Shown in pieces: positions 16,650-25,104 of a stretch of 64,000 nucleotides of DNA. Made by a program: the position numbers and the translations under genes. This DNA comes from Reyranella sp. CPCC 100927. Lineage in GTDB: Bacteria; Pseudomonadota; Alphaproteobacteria; Reyranellales; Reyranellaceae. Location of the stretch: the NCBI RefSeq assembly GCF_007859315.1, contig NZ_VOHA01000004.1, forward strand, positions 460,903-524,902, in the 5' to 3' direction. Position 1 is the first letter of the stretch. Each line of letters begins with the position of its first letter. The notes under the pieces are model-generated. The model was not told the DNA's origin and did not search any database. It worked only from the letters and a program-made list of their open reading frames with translations.

Positions 16650-17534
16650 TTATTTGCCTTCCAGCCGTCCGCGACGGCGTACGAACGCCTGAGCCATGAA
16701 CTCGGTGAAGGCGCGCACGCGGGCGGTGCGCCGCAGGTCCTCGTGCGTCAGGATCCAGAGCGCCGAGGATGGAGGAATGCCAGGATCGCCAAGCCGCACC
16801 AGGCCGGGTGACAGGTCGCCGAGATAGCGGGGCAGGGCGGCGAGCCCCAGGCCGGCCGTGGCAAGGTCGCGCAATGCCAGAAGCGAGTCGGCGCGGCCGG
16901 CAACCGCGACATCGGGCATTTCCCGTCGGAACCAGCGCGCGGCGACTGTACCGGCAAGGCTGTCGTCGGGAAGCAGCCAGGCGTGGCTGTGCCAGCTCTT
17001 GCGGGGCGCCGGGGTGCGATCGAGGTAGGCGCGGCTGGCATAGACGCCGTAGGCGATGGCGGCGATGCGGCGGCCGACCAGCGTCTGCGGCGGGTCGACC
17101 GCGGTGCGGATCGCCACGTCGGCATCACGCTTGGTCAGGTTCAGCATCACGTTCGAGACGCCGACTTCGACGACGATACCCGGATGGGCTGCCCGAAACT
17201 CGCTCAGCATCTCGGGCAACAGTGATGCCATCAGCGTGTCGGCGGTCGTGACCCGCAAACTTCCCGACAATCGCAGATCCTGCCCTGCCAACCGTCGTTC
17301 GAGGCCGGTCACGGTGGTATCGATCTGCCGCGCGGCGTCGATCAGCGCTTCGCCGGCTTCGGTCGGCACGTAACCCGACGGCAGTCGTTCGAACAATCGC
17401 ACACCGGCTGCGTCCTCGAACGCCGCGATGCGGCGCAGGACCGTGGTGTGATTGACGCCGAGCGCGCGTGCCGCGCCAGCCAGCGTGCCCTCGCTGCCGA
17501 CCGCGAGCACGTAGCGCAGTCCATCCCAGTCCAT
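16650..17534 (-). CDS. LysR-family transcriptional regulator
   Basis: A 294-residue LysR protein: MDWDGLRYVLAVGSEGTLAGAARALGVNHTTVLRRI as the winged-helix domain, then a periplasmic-binding-type effector domain. The family branch with VNHTTVLRRI is common for regulators of divergent transport or detoxification genes. It faces a GST gene with two transporters behind it; a perfect 21-bp dyad lies 17 bases upstream of its start. Confidence 0.88.
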   Translation of the reverse strand: MDWDGLRYVLAVGSEGTLAGAARALGVNHTTVLRRIAAFEDAAGVRLFERLPSGYVPTEAGEALIDAARQIDTTVTGLERRLAGQDLRLSGSLRVTTADTLMASLLPEMLSEFRAAHPGIVVEVGVSNVMLNLTKRDADVAIRTAVDPPQTLVGRRIAAIAYGVYASRAYLDRTPAPRKSWHSHAWLLPDDSLAGTVAARWFRREMPDVAVAGRADSLLALRDLATAGLGLAALPRYLGDLSPGLVRLGDPGIPPSSALWILTHEDLRRTARVRAFTEFMAQAFVRRRGRLEGK

Positions 17535-17550
17535 GACCGACCTGTGCGTT

Positions 17551-17571
17551 TATGCAGTGACAGACTGCATA
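17551..17571. promoter_or_regulatory. TATGCAGT-N5-ACTGCATA dyad, candidate LysR operator
   Basis: A perfect eight-base inverted repeat with a five-base spacer, in the gap between the LysR gene and the GST gene. It is the strongest dyad in that gap and is placed to control both directions. Binding is inferred. Confidence 0.55.
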
Positions 17572-17638
17572 TCGACAGATGGCCGTGCGTACAAGCACAT
17601 CCTATCTGGGTCCTCGAAGGAACTCAGAGGATCCAGTG

Positions 17639-18274
17639 ATGAACCCTATCGAGCTTTACACGTACCAGACCCCCAACGGCCACAAAGCCTCGATCATGCT
17701 TGAGGAAACCGGCCTGCCGTACCGCGTGCATGTCATCGACATCGAGGCGGGTGACCAGCATCGTCCGGACTTCCTGACGCTCAATCCCAACAACAAGATT
17801 CCGGTCATCGTCGATCCGGATCGCCAGCGCACCGTGTTCGAGTCCGGCGCCATCCTCTTCTACCTGGCCGATCGCACCGGTGTGCTGCAGCCCCGGACCG
17901 ACGATGAGCAGCTGACGACGCTGCAGTGGACATTGTTCCAGGCCGCCCATGTCGGTCCGACCTTGGGCCAGCTCTGGAACTTCAAGATCTTCGCGACCGA
18001 GAAGATCCCGTCCGTCATCGCGCGCTTCGAACGCGAAGCGCAACGCGTCTTGGGTGTGCTCGACCGGACACTGGCACAACGTGCCTATCTGGTGGGCGAC
18101 TACGGCATCGCCGACGTGATGACATGGCCCTGGATCCATGCCGCCGTCGCCAAGATCGGTGTCCCGATCGATGCCTTTTCCCACCTGTCGCGCTGGTACG
18201 CCGACATCGCCCAGCGGCCCGCCGTGCGGCGCGGCCTCGAGGTGCCGCGCCTGTCGCACGAGCATGCCGCCTAA
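17639..18274 (+). CDS. Glutathione S-transferase family protein
   Basis: A 211-residue GST. The thioredoxin-like domain runs about 1-80 with YTYQTPNGHKASIMLEETGLPY, the cis-Pro in NNKIPVIVD and the gamma-glutamyl-binding ESGAILFYLAD; the helical domain follows with GDYGIADVMTWPW. This is the YfcG/YghU-like branch (TPNGxK motif), which acts as disulfide-bond reductase or peroxidase. It is the first gene of a group with a DMT permease (30 bases on) and an SMR protein, so it may detoxify a compound that the transporters move. Confidence 0.88.
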   Translation: MNPIELYTYQTPNGHKASIMLEETGLPYRVHVIDIEAGDQHRPDFLTLNPNNKIPVIVDPDRQRTVFESGAILFYLADRTGVLQPRTDDEQLTTLQWTLFQAAHVGPTLGQLWNFKIFATEKIPSVIARFEREAQRVLGVLDRTLAQRAYLVGDYGIADVMTWPWIHAAVAKIGVPIDAFSHLSRWYADIAQRPAVRRGLEVPRLSHEHAA

Positions 18275-18304
18275 GACCGAACAACGTCGTCAAGGAAATC
18301 GACC

Positions 18305-19228
18305 ATGGAAAACCTGCTCATCCCCGCCTCGCTTGTCGCCGGCGCTTTGCTCGCAGTCCAGGCGGGTGCCAATGCCCAACTCTCGAAGGCGGTCGGCAGT
18401 CCGTTCGGGGCCACCGCGATCCAGCTCTCGGTTGGCACGATCGCGCTCGCGGTCATCGCCGCGCTGACCTGCACCTTGGGTACGCTGCTGGCGCTGGGTG
18501 ACGCGCGCTGGTGGCACGTGCTGGGTGGCACGGCGTCGGCGTTCTACGTGGTGTCGACGATCCTGCTCTTCCCGCGGCTCGGTGCGGTAGTGAGCGTCGG
18601 GTTGTTCATCGCCGGCCAGATGCTGGCCTCGCTGGCGCTGGATCACTTCGGCCTGTTGGGCGTACCGATTGCGCCGCTGGGCACATCGATGATGATCGGC
18701 GGACTGGCCGTGCTGGGTGGCGCCGCGGCCATCGTCCTGGGACAGCAGGGCGCGGCATCGACACTGTCGGCCTCGAAGCTCGGCTGGGTTGCGCTGGCGT
18801 TGGCGGCTGGTGCTGTGCTGCCGGTCCAGGGCGCCGTCAACGCGCTCCTGCGCGCCCAGATCGGTGCCCCGTTCGCCGTCGGTACGGTCAGCTTCCTGGT
18901 GGCGGCGCTGTCGATGATCGTCGTGCTGCTCCTCGCCATGGCCGTGCTCAAGGCACCGGCGCCGGGCCTGGGTGGCATCGTGCGCATGCCGTGGTGGGGC
19001 TGGTTGGGCGGCTTCGCGGGCGCGATCTACGTCACCACCGTTTTCGTCGGCATGCCGGTGATCGGTGCGTCGGCCGTGGTTGGGTTCACCGTTGCCGGCC
19101 AACAGGCCGCCTCGGTCCTCGTCGACCGCTACGGCTGGTTTCGCCTGCCTCGGCGCCCAGCCTCCAGCCTCCGCCTCGCCGGTGTGATCGCGCTGCTCGC
19201 GGGCGTCGCCGTCATCAAGGGCTTTTGA
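18305..19228 (+). CDS. DMT-superfamily transporter (DUF606/YdcZ type), double domain
   Basis: A 307-residue inner-membrane protein with about ten hydrophobic segments. It is two DUF606 units in tandem: GALLAVQAGANAQLSKAVGSPFGA in the first and AGAVLPVQGAVNALLRAQIGAPFAVG in the second. Such proteins are probable small-molecule exporters; the substrate is unknown. It lies between a GST gene and an SMR gene in the same direction. Confidence 0.82.
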   Translation: MENLLIPASLVAGALLAVQAGANAQLSKAVGSPFGATAIQLSVGTIALAVIAALTCTLGTLLALGDARWWHVLGGTASAFYVVSTILLFPRLGAVVSVGLFIAGQMLASLALDHFGLLGVPIAPLGTSMMIGGLAVLGGAAAIVLGQQGAASTLSASKLGWVALALAAGAVLPVQGAVNALLRAQIGAPFAVGTVSFLVAALSMIVVLLLAMAVLKAPAPGLGGIVRMPWWGWLGGFAGAIYVTTVFVGMPVIGASAVVGFTVAGQQAASVLVDRYGWFRLPRRPASSLRLAGVIALLAGVAVIKGF

Positions 19229-19266
19229 TCCGCCGTGCACAGGCCCGTGTATCCAAGGAGTATGTC

Positions 19267-19596
19267 ATGTCCAATTCTGTCGCCTGGTTGTTCCTGGTCC
19301 TGTCGGGGATTGCCGATGTCGTCTGGGCCGTCGCTACCAAGTATGCGGCGGGCTACACCAGACTCGGCTGGACCGCGGTCTCCGTGGTGGCGCTGATCGT
19401 CTTCCTGGGCCTGCTGACGCAGGCCCTCAAGATCCTGCCACTGGGGACCGCCTACGCGGTATGGACCGGCATCGGTGCCGTCGGTTCGGTGCTCGCCGGC
19501 CTGCTGCTGTTCGGCGAGGCAATGACCGCAGCGCGTCTGATGGCCATCGTCGCGATCGTGGGTGGTGTCGTCGCGCTCAAGGTTTTGCCGTCATGA
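19267..19596 (+). CDS. SMR-family transporter (Gdx/SugE-like) with Asp in place of the essential Glu
   Basis: A 109-residue four-helix membrane protein. VVWAVATKYA, PLGTAYAVWTGIGAVGSVLAG and LFGEAMTAARL match the Gdx (SugE) guanidinium-exporter branch. The proton- and substrate-binding Glu of helix 1 (AGLLEVVWA in SugE) is Asp here (SGIADVVWA, D17). The change is conservative but would shift the acid's pKa and reach. No guanidine riboswitch was seen upstream. ATG after AAGGAG. Confidence 0.88.
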   Translation: MSNSVAWLFLVLSGIADVVWAVATKYAAGYTRLGWTAVSVVALIVFLGLLTQALKILPLGTAYAVWTGIGAVGSVLAGLLLFGEAMTAARLMAIVAIVGGVVALKVLPS

Positions 19597-19604
19597 ACGC
19601 GCCG

Positions 19605-21062
19605 TTAGCCGGCGAACGGATCTTCGACCTTCGGCCAGAAGGGCGTCGTGCGCTTGGTGTAGGGCAGGCGCGTATAGGCGGGCTCGGCGCCGCCTGGTGT
19701 GGTGACGTAGAGCGTTTCTTTCGCGATCGGCGCGAAGCCGTTGTAGAAATGCTGCGCCGACTTCACCACCACCAGCCGATAGCGGGTCGGATCGATACCC
19801 AGTGCCCGGAACGCATCGGCATGCAGGGTTTGCGTGCGGAGGTTGTTGACCACGATGTCCGCCAGGTCGGACGACAGCCACACGAGATCACCCAGCGGCG
19901 ACATTACGGGACCATAGGGCTGCTGCACGCCATAGGCGATCTGGCGCACCGTGACACGCAGGTCGACGGGATCGCCGCTCACCTTGCCGCTCTTGCCGCC
20001 CAGCCGCATGTCGAGCGTCGCGCCGACTCCGGCCTCCTCCGCGATCTGGAAGGCGATGGGATCCCACATGACACCGAACAGCGTAGGACCGGCGCGCCGG
20101 TCGAGGATACGACGCAGGAGGAACGTCGAATCGCCGGGTGCGCCGCTGCCCGGATTGTCGGCGCGATCGGCCAGCACCACGGTGCCTTCGTTGTGGGCGC
20201 CGGCTCGGTCGAGGGCTTCGTCCGGCGTCAGGAAGCGCGTGATAAAGTTGTGGCGATCGGCAAAGAGTTCGCGGCCGAGTTGGGCTGCGAGGCGTTCGGC
20301 TTTGCCGATATCGCCGTCGCTCACCACCAGCATGCGGGTGCCGACATCCTCGACATCGGCAAAGGCGAAACCGTGCGCCATCGAGACCGAGAGGATGCCA
20401 TCCTTGCCCTCGAAGGACTTCATGCGGGCAACGAAGCTCTTCATGGGCTCGACGGGCGTGCGGTAGGACCCCATCATCCGGCAGTCATAGCGCGCCATGA
20501 CGGGACGGACCCGGTGCTGCGCGGCGTCGGCGCAGATCGCGAACAGTTCGGCTGCCCTATCCATCGGGTCGATGTGTGGGTATTCCTTGTAGATCACGAT
20601 CGCTGTGGCATCACGGATCATCGCCGCGCTGAGGTGACAATGCAGGTCGAGCTCGGCGCCCACGACGACATCGGGGCCGACGATCTGCCGCACGCGGGTC
20701 AGGATATCGCCTTCGCAGTCGTCATAGCCGTCGGCGACCATGGCTCCGTGCAGGTTCAGCAATACGATGTCCAGCGGCAACGCTTGGCGGATATCGGCCA
20801 GGATTTCGTCGCGGAATCCTTCGTAGACGGCGCGTGATGTGATTCCGGAAGGTGCCGCGAACGTGAACAGTCCTTCGATCGCCGTCCAGCCGCGTCCCTC
20901 AGTCTCGCGGCGCCAGACATGCAGCGGCCCCGACATCGACCCCGGGGGATGACGCGTGGCATCGCCGCGGAAGATGCCGAAGGTGGCAAAAGCACGGTGA
21001 CCGGTCGGGAAGGGGACAAAGGCATTGGTTTCGGTGCCGAAACCGGCAATGAAGACACGCAT
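19605..21062 (-). CDS. M81 (MlrC/microcystinase-type) metallopeptidase family protein
   Basis: A 485-residue protein with the MlrC fold. The start RVFIAGFGTETNAFVPFPTG is diagnostic; the metal-binding DLHCHLSAAM and the later MWDPIAFQIAEEAG are present. MlrC cleaves linearised microcystin, but most family members sit in peptide or amide catabolic loci and have unknown substrates. Here it follows an orphan TRAP-type binding protein gene by nine bases in the same direction, so its substrate may be imported. Confidence 0.85.
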   Translation of the reverse strand: MRVFIAGFGTETNAFVPFPTGHRAFATFGIFRGDATRHPPGSMSGPLHVWRRETEGRGWTAIEGLFTFAAPSGITSRAVYEGFRDEILADIRQALPLDIVLLNLHGAMVADGYDDCEGDILTRVRQIVGPDVVVGAELDLHCHLSAAMIRDATAIVIYKEYPHIDPMDRAAELFAICADAAQHRVRPVMARYDCRMMGSYRTPVEPMKSFVARMKSFEGKDGILSVSMAHGFAFADVEDVGTRMLVVSDGDIGKAERLAAQLGRELFADRHNFITRFLTPDEALDRAGAHNEGTVVLADRADNPGSGAPGDSTFLLRRILDRRAGPTLFGVMWDPIAFQIAEEAGVGATLDMRLGGKSGKVSGDPVDLRVTVRQIAYGVQQPYGPVMSPLGDLVWLSSDLADIVVNNLRTQTLHADAFRALGIDPTRYRLVVVKSAQHFYNGFAPIAKETLYVTTPGGAEPAYTRLPYTKRTTPFWPKVEDPFAG

Positions 21063-21071
21063 CGGTTCAAC

Positions 21072-22055
21072 TCACTTTTCCACGGTCGCCAGCAGGCGGG
21101 CGCGCTCGGGGCCTACCTGCTTTTTCCAGGCGTCGATGGCATCGCGGGCGCTGCGCGCAAACAGCGCCCGTAGTTCGGGGGTTAGTGCATCGGCCTTGGT
21201 AATGGTGACGCCGTTCTCGGCCATGCGGGCATAGTTCGCGGCAAGCCGCGTTTCCAACAACTGCCATTGCCGGGCTTCGGTCGCCTCTGCCGCGCGGTCG
21301 ACGGCGGTGTGGAGATCATCTGGCAACGCCTTGAAGTACCCGGCGTTCACGATCGCGAGACTGAGCGGCACCGCATAGTTGATCTCGGTGAAATGCCGCA
21401 GGTGCTCCCACAGGCGGCGGCCGGCGCCACCGTCACCGGACGACAGGACGGCGGCAATCGAACCGTCGACCAGCTTGGGCATGGTGTCGGTGAACGACAG
21501 GTTGGCTGGATGGGCGCCGGATGCGGCGAGAACCTGGGCGCTCGTTGCGTCATATGTTCGGATGGCCAGGCCGGCCAGGTCGGCCGGGGCGATAATGGGT
21601 TTCTTGGCCCATAGCCCGGAAGGGGGCCATGGCGTCGCGAAGAGCAGGACCTGCCCCTCCTGCGCTAGGCGTTCGGCGTAGGCTACTCGTGCTGCCGCAT
21701 AAAGACGACGTGCGTCCGCTTGGGTGGCGGCCAGAAATGGCAGGGACGACAGCAGGAACAGCGGATCGAACTGGCCCAGGCCGCCGGCGAAGGCGTCGGC
21801 GCCCATGACCCGGTGGTCGCTGATGGCTGTTGGCACGTCGGCCGACTTCAAGGCGGCGTCGAACGACACGTTGACGGCAATCCGGCCACCGCTTTCACGC
21901 GCCAGGGCGTCCGCGAAGAAACGCAGCCCCTCGCCTGACATCGACGTGGCCGGGTATTCCGTCGACATCGACCACGTGGTGCTGCGCGCCTGTGATGCCC
22001 GGATGGGCAGGGTCGTGGCAGCCAGCAATCCCATCACACGGCGACGCGAGATCAT
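21072..22055 (-). CDS. TRAP transporter solute-binding protein (DctP type), orphan
   Basis: A 327-residue periplasmic binding protein. The N-terminus MISRRRVMGLLAATTL suggests a Tat or Sec signal. The DctP ligand Arg lies in GLAIRTYDATSAQVLAASG, with LPFLAATQADARR before it. No DctQ or DctM membrane genes are present on either side, so it must use a transporter encoded elsewhere. It is first in a leftward pair with the M81 peptidase. Confidence 0.85.
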   Translation of the reverse strand: MISRRRVMGLLAATTLPIRASQARSTTWSMSTEYPATSMSGEGLRFFADALARESGGRIAVNVSFDAALKSADVPTAISDHRVMGADAFAGGLGQFDPLFLLSSLPFLAATQADARRLYAAARVAYAERLAQEGQVLLFATPWPPSGLWAKKPIIAPADLAGLAIRTYDATSAQVLAASGAHPANLSFTDTMPKLVDGSIAAVLSSGDGGAGRRLWEHLRHFTEINYAVPLSLAIVNAGYFKALPDDLHTAVDRAAEATEARQWQLLETRLAANYARMAENGVTITKADALTPELRALFARSARDAIDAWKKQVGPERARLLATVEK

Positions 22056-22150
22056 CGGCTCTTCCCCCGTTGTTGTGCCGGCAGCGTAGCGGCGTCCCGC
22101 AACGGTTGCTAGGATCGTACCGTTCCCTGTTGCAGAGAGCTGCCAGCGCC

Positions 22151-22636
22151 ATGCCGTCGTTCGATATTGTTTCCAAGACTGACCTGGCCGAGGTCGACAA
22201 CGCCCTCGATGGTGTTCGCCGCGAGATCGGCACGCGTTTCGATTTCAAGGGCAGCAAATCGACCCTGGAGCGCAAGGACGATGCCATCACCATCATTGCC
22301 GACGACGAGATGAAGCTGCGCCAGGTGCAGGAACTGGTGCGCGGCTATTTCGTGCGCCGCAAGCTCGACCACAAGGCGCTCGATTTTGGCGAGTCCGAGC
22401 GCGCGTCCGGCAATTCCGTACGCCAGATCGTGACCGTCAAGCAGGGGATCGATCGCGACCTTGCCAAATCGGTCGTCAAGGCGGTCAAGGACTCCAAGCT
22501 GAAGGTCCAGACCGCTATCCAAGGCGACGAACTGCGAATCACCGGCAAGAGCAGGGATGATCTGCAGGCTGCGATCGCCCTGGTGCGGGGCCTTGATGTC
22601 GATAGGCCCGTCCAGTTCGTGAATTTTCGGGATTGA
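22151..22636 (+). CDS. yajQ: YajQ-family nucleotide-binding protein
   Basis: A 161-residue cytoplasmic protein with two ferredoxin-like domains. PSFDIVSKTDLAEVDNALDG, RFDFKGSKSTLER and VKQGIDRDLAKSVVKAVKDSKLKVQ are the family landmarks. YajQ proteins bind cyclic di-GMP in Xanthomonas and also bind tRNA and nucleotides elsewhere. It appears to be a single-gene unit. Confidence 0.93.
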   Translation: MPSFDIVSKTDLAEVDNALDGVRREIGTRFDFKGSKSTLERKDDAITIIADDEMKLRQVQELVRGYFVRRKLDHKALDFGESERASGNSVRQIVTVKQGIDRDLAKSVVKAVKDSKLKVQTAIQGDELRITGKSRDDLQAAIALVRGLDVDRPVQFVNFRD

Positions 22637-22820
22637 TGTCACCGGCGCGGCGCAAAACGCCATGCCCGTGCTCCCATGGCTGCGCGGTAGTGTCGAAACC
22701 TTCTGTATACGGTGTTGCTTTACGTCGAGAGCCTTGCCGTGTGAAATTGAGACTGTTCCCGCGCCGTGGAATCGGTGTTAGGGTTCATTAGGGGACAAGA
22801 AAAAAGTGGGATCGGCCTGT
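22637..22820. other. Leader region of the cold-shock gene
   Basis: The 184-bp gap before the double cold-shock gene holds no gene. A long untranslated leader would be usual for cold-shock genes; TTGAGA at 22747-22752 is the only fair -35 element I see and no matching -10 is clear. GGGGACAAG just before the start serves as ribosome site region. Confidence 0.3.
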
Positions 22821-23357
22821 ATGACGACCCAGGCAACAGGGCAAGGCAGCAGTGCTCCGGAGACGGTTGAGTTCCGTGGTCGAGTGAAGTGGTTCAACGC
22901 CACCAAGGGATTCGGGTTTGTGACAACCGAATCGGGCGGCGGCGATGCGTTCCTTCACATCACGGTGCTTCGACAGGCCGGGCATGAAGATATTGCGCCC
23001 GGCGTGACCCTTGGCTGCCATGCCACCAAGGGACCCAAGGGGTTGCAGGTGATGCGCATTACGTCGGTGGACCTCAGTACCGCCGGCCCGATGCCACGCC
23101 CGGAAGCGCCACAGGCGCCGACTGCCAGCGAGACATCGGAAGACGAAGCCGACTTCGTCGTCGGCTTGGTGAAGTGGTACAACGCCGAGCGCGGCTACGG
23201 TTTCGTGTGCCCGCAAGCCACCGACAAGGACGTCTTCGTGCATGCCGCGACCTTGCGACGGCACGGTATCGAGAGCCTGACCCCCGGCCAGACCGTGCGC
23301 GTGCGCGTCACGACCGGCCCCAAGGGATTGCAGGTCGCCGAGATCCGGTTGTCGTAG
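22821..23357 (+). CDS. Cold-shock protein with two CSD domains
   Basis: A 178-residue protein with two cold-shock domains. Domain 1 (about 15-90) has VKWFNATKGFGFV and DAFLHI; domain 2 (about 112-178) has VKWYNAERGYGFV and DVFVHA. Both keep the RNP1 and RNP2 nucleic-acid-binding motifs. The 20-residue linker is acidic and Pro-rich. Double-CSD proteins of this kind are typical of alphaproteobacteria and act as RNA chaperones in cold or stationary phase. The ATG at 22821 is chosen over a GTG at 22806. Confidence 0.92.
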   Translation: MTTQATGQGSSAPETVEFRGRVKWFNATKGFGFVTTESGGGDAFLHITVLRQAGHEDIAPGVTLGCHATKGPKGLQVMRITSVDLSTAGPMPRPEAPQAPTASETSEDEADFVVGLVKWYNAERGYGFVCPQATDKDVFVHAATLRRHGIESLTPGQTVRVRVTTGPKGLQVAEIRLS

Positions 23358-23361
23358 CGCA

Positions 23362-24330
23362 TCACTTGATCTCGCGAACGTAACTGTCCACCGGCACGTC
23401 GCGCTTGATCAGGCCGCGGGTCTTGAGAAACGCCGCGAAGCGCTCGTAGCGGGCACGATCGAGGCTGGCGGGATCGGCCGCCAGCAGCGGCAGCGTGTCC
23501 TTCCACGCCCGCCGATTCAACTCATTGGCGATTTCCTTGCCGCCGTACTTGGCGAATTCCGCCCAGGCCGCATCGGGATTGGCGCGCAGCCAAACCGTGG
23601 CCTCGCGGATCGCGTCCAGCAGGCGACGCATCTTTCCAGGGTCGAGACCGTCGCGACGGGCCACCAGGATCAACTCGTCGTAAACCGGCACGCCATGGTT
23701 CTCGACCAGGAAGGCGGTGCCCTTGAGCTGGGCGATGTCGAGGTCGTTGAGCTCGAAGTTGCGGAAGGCGCCGATCACTGCATCGACCTGCTTGGACTTC
23801 AGCGCCGTGGTGAGATTGAAATTGACGTTGATCAGGGTGACATCCTTCAACGTCAATCCGGCGGTTTCGATCATCGCGGCAAGGATCGCGTCCTCGAAGC
23901 CGGCCACCGAGTAGCCCACCTTCCTGCCTTTGAGGTCGGCGAGGGTCTTGACCGGACCATCGGCCAGCGAAACCAGGGCGTTCAACGGCTGTGCCACCAG
24001 CGCACCTATGCGGACCAGCGGCAGGGCTTCGCTGGCGCGTTCGGGGGCCACGAACATTTGAAGCTGCGGCTGATAGGATACCGCAATGTCACCCTTGCCG
24101 GCGGCGACCAGCTTGGGCGGCGCGCTGGGATCGGCCGGTACGATCAGGTCCACATCGAGATTCTGCTTGGCGAAAAAGCCTTTGGTCTTAGCGATCACCA
24201 GCGCTGCGTGATCGGGGTTGAGGAACCAGTCCAGCAAGACGGTGAGCTTGTCTGCCGCCGCCGCGGGCCGGGCCGCGATGATGGCGCCGAGAGCCAGGCC
24301 GGCCAGCGTTTGTCGGCGATTGAGGATCAT
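23362..24330 (-). CDS. thiY: Thiamine-precursor ABC transporter substrate-binding protein (ThiY/THI5-like)
   Basis: A 322-residue periplasmic protein with a signal ending near residue 25 (ARPAAAA). LTVLLDWFLNPDHAALVIAKTKGFF is the NMT1/THI5-like pattern; ThiY of this type binds formylaminopyrimidine or HMP. It is the last gene of the leftward thi operon, 27 bases after the permease gene, with its own AAGGAG site. A TPP riboswitch precedes the operon and supports the role. Confidence 0.9.
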   Translation of the reverse strand: MILNRRQTLAGLALGAIIAARPAAAADKLTVLLDWFLNPDHAALVIAKTKGFFAKQNLDVDLIVPADPSAPPKLVAAGKGDIAVSYQPQLQMFVAPERASEALPLVRIGALVAQPLNALVSLADGPVKTLADLKGRKVGYSVAGFEDAILAAMIETAGLTLKDVTLINVNFNLTTALKSKQVDAVIGAFRNFELNDLDIAQLKGTAFLVENHGVPVYDELILVARRDGLDPGKMRRLLDAIREATVWLRANPDAAWAEFAKYGGKEIANELNRRAWKDTLPLLAADPASLDRARYERFAAFLKTRGLIKRDVPVDSYVREIK

Positions 24331-24357
24331 GGCTGCTCCTTGTTCGTTGAAAGCTGC

Positions 24358-25104
24358 TCAAGAAGTGTGCGGTACCCATGGCATCGCGCGACGCAGCAGG
24401 GCGTCCGCCAGGAAGTAGAGCGCGACGCCGATGAGGCAGAGCATCACCAGCGCGGCGAACGCCAGCGCCGTCTGACCGCGGGCAAGCTGTTGCATCATCA
24501 AGTAGCCCAGGCCGGCGCTGGCGCCGACCCATTCGCCGACGATGGCGCCGATGGGCGCGACGACCACCGCCACGCGCACGCCGGACGCGAAAGCCGGCAA
24601 CGCTGCGGGCAAGCGAATGCGCATCAAGGTCGCTCGTGGCGGAGCGCCCATGATCTGGGCCAGGTCGAGCCAACCGGGATCGACACGGCGCAGCCCGTCG
24701 TAGAACGCGCTGGCGACAGGGAAGAAGATGATCAGCGTCGCCATCGCGATTTTCGAGGCCAGCCCATAGCCCAGCCACAAGACCAGAAGGGGCGCGATGG
24801 CGAACACGGGCACCGCCTGGCTGATCACCATCAGGGGCAGCCCCCAGGCCCGCAGGCGAACCGAGCGTGCCATCGCCAAGGCGGCACCGCCGCCCAGGAT
24901 GACCCCCAGCACCAGCCCGATGATGATTTCCATCAGCGTCCACGCCGCGTGCTCGGCCAGCAGATCGCTGCGGTCCATGAATTCCAGTGCTACGACGCTG
25001 GGCGGCGGCAGGATGTAGTGCGGGATATCGCCCACCCACACAGCGGCCTCCCACAGCGCCAACAGCCCGGCGGCAATCAGCAGGGGGCGGAGCGATCCGG
25101 TCAC
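24358..25104 (-). CDS. thiX: Thiamine-precursor ABC transporter permease (ThiX-like)
   Basis: A 248-residue inner-membrane protein with six hydrophobic segments of the SsuC/TauC type; the ATPase-contact motif is near GAPPRATLMRIRLPAALPAFASGVRV. It starts with GTG overlapping the stop of the ATPase gene (GTGA). It should form the channel for the pyrimidine precursor delivered by ThiY. Confidence 0.88.
   Translation of the reverse strand: MTGSLRPLLIAAGLLALWEAAVWVGDIPHYILPPPSVVALEFMDRSDLLAEHAAWTLMEIIIGLVLGVILGGGAALAMARSVRLRAWGLPLMVISQAVPVFAIAPLLVLWLGYGLASKIAMATLIIFFPVASAFYDGLRRVDPGWLDLAQIMGAPPRATLMRIRLPAALPAFASGVRVAVVVAPIGAIVGEWVGASAGLGYLMMQQLARGQTALAFAALVMLCLIGVALYFLADALLRRAMPWVPHTS

Noticed and set aside
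18511..19266. N-terminal extension of the SMR protein
   Set aside because: Out-of-frame reading of the DMT gene; the SMR family starts at 19267.
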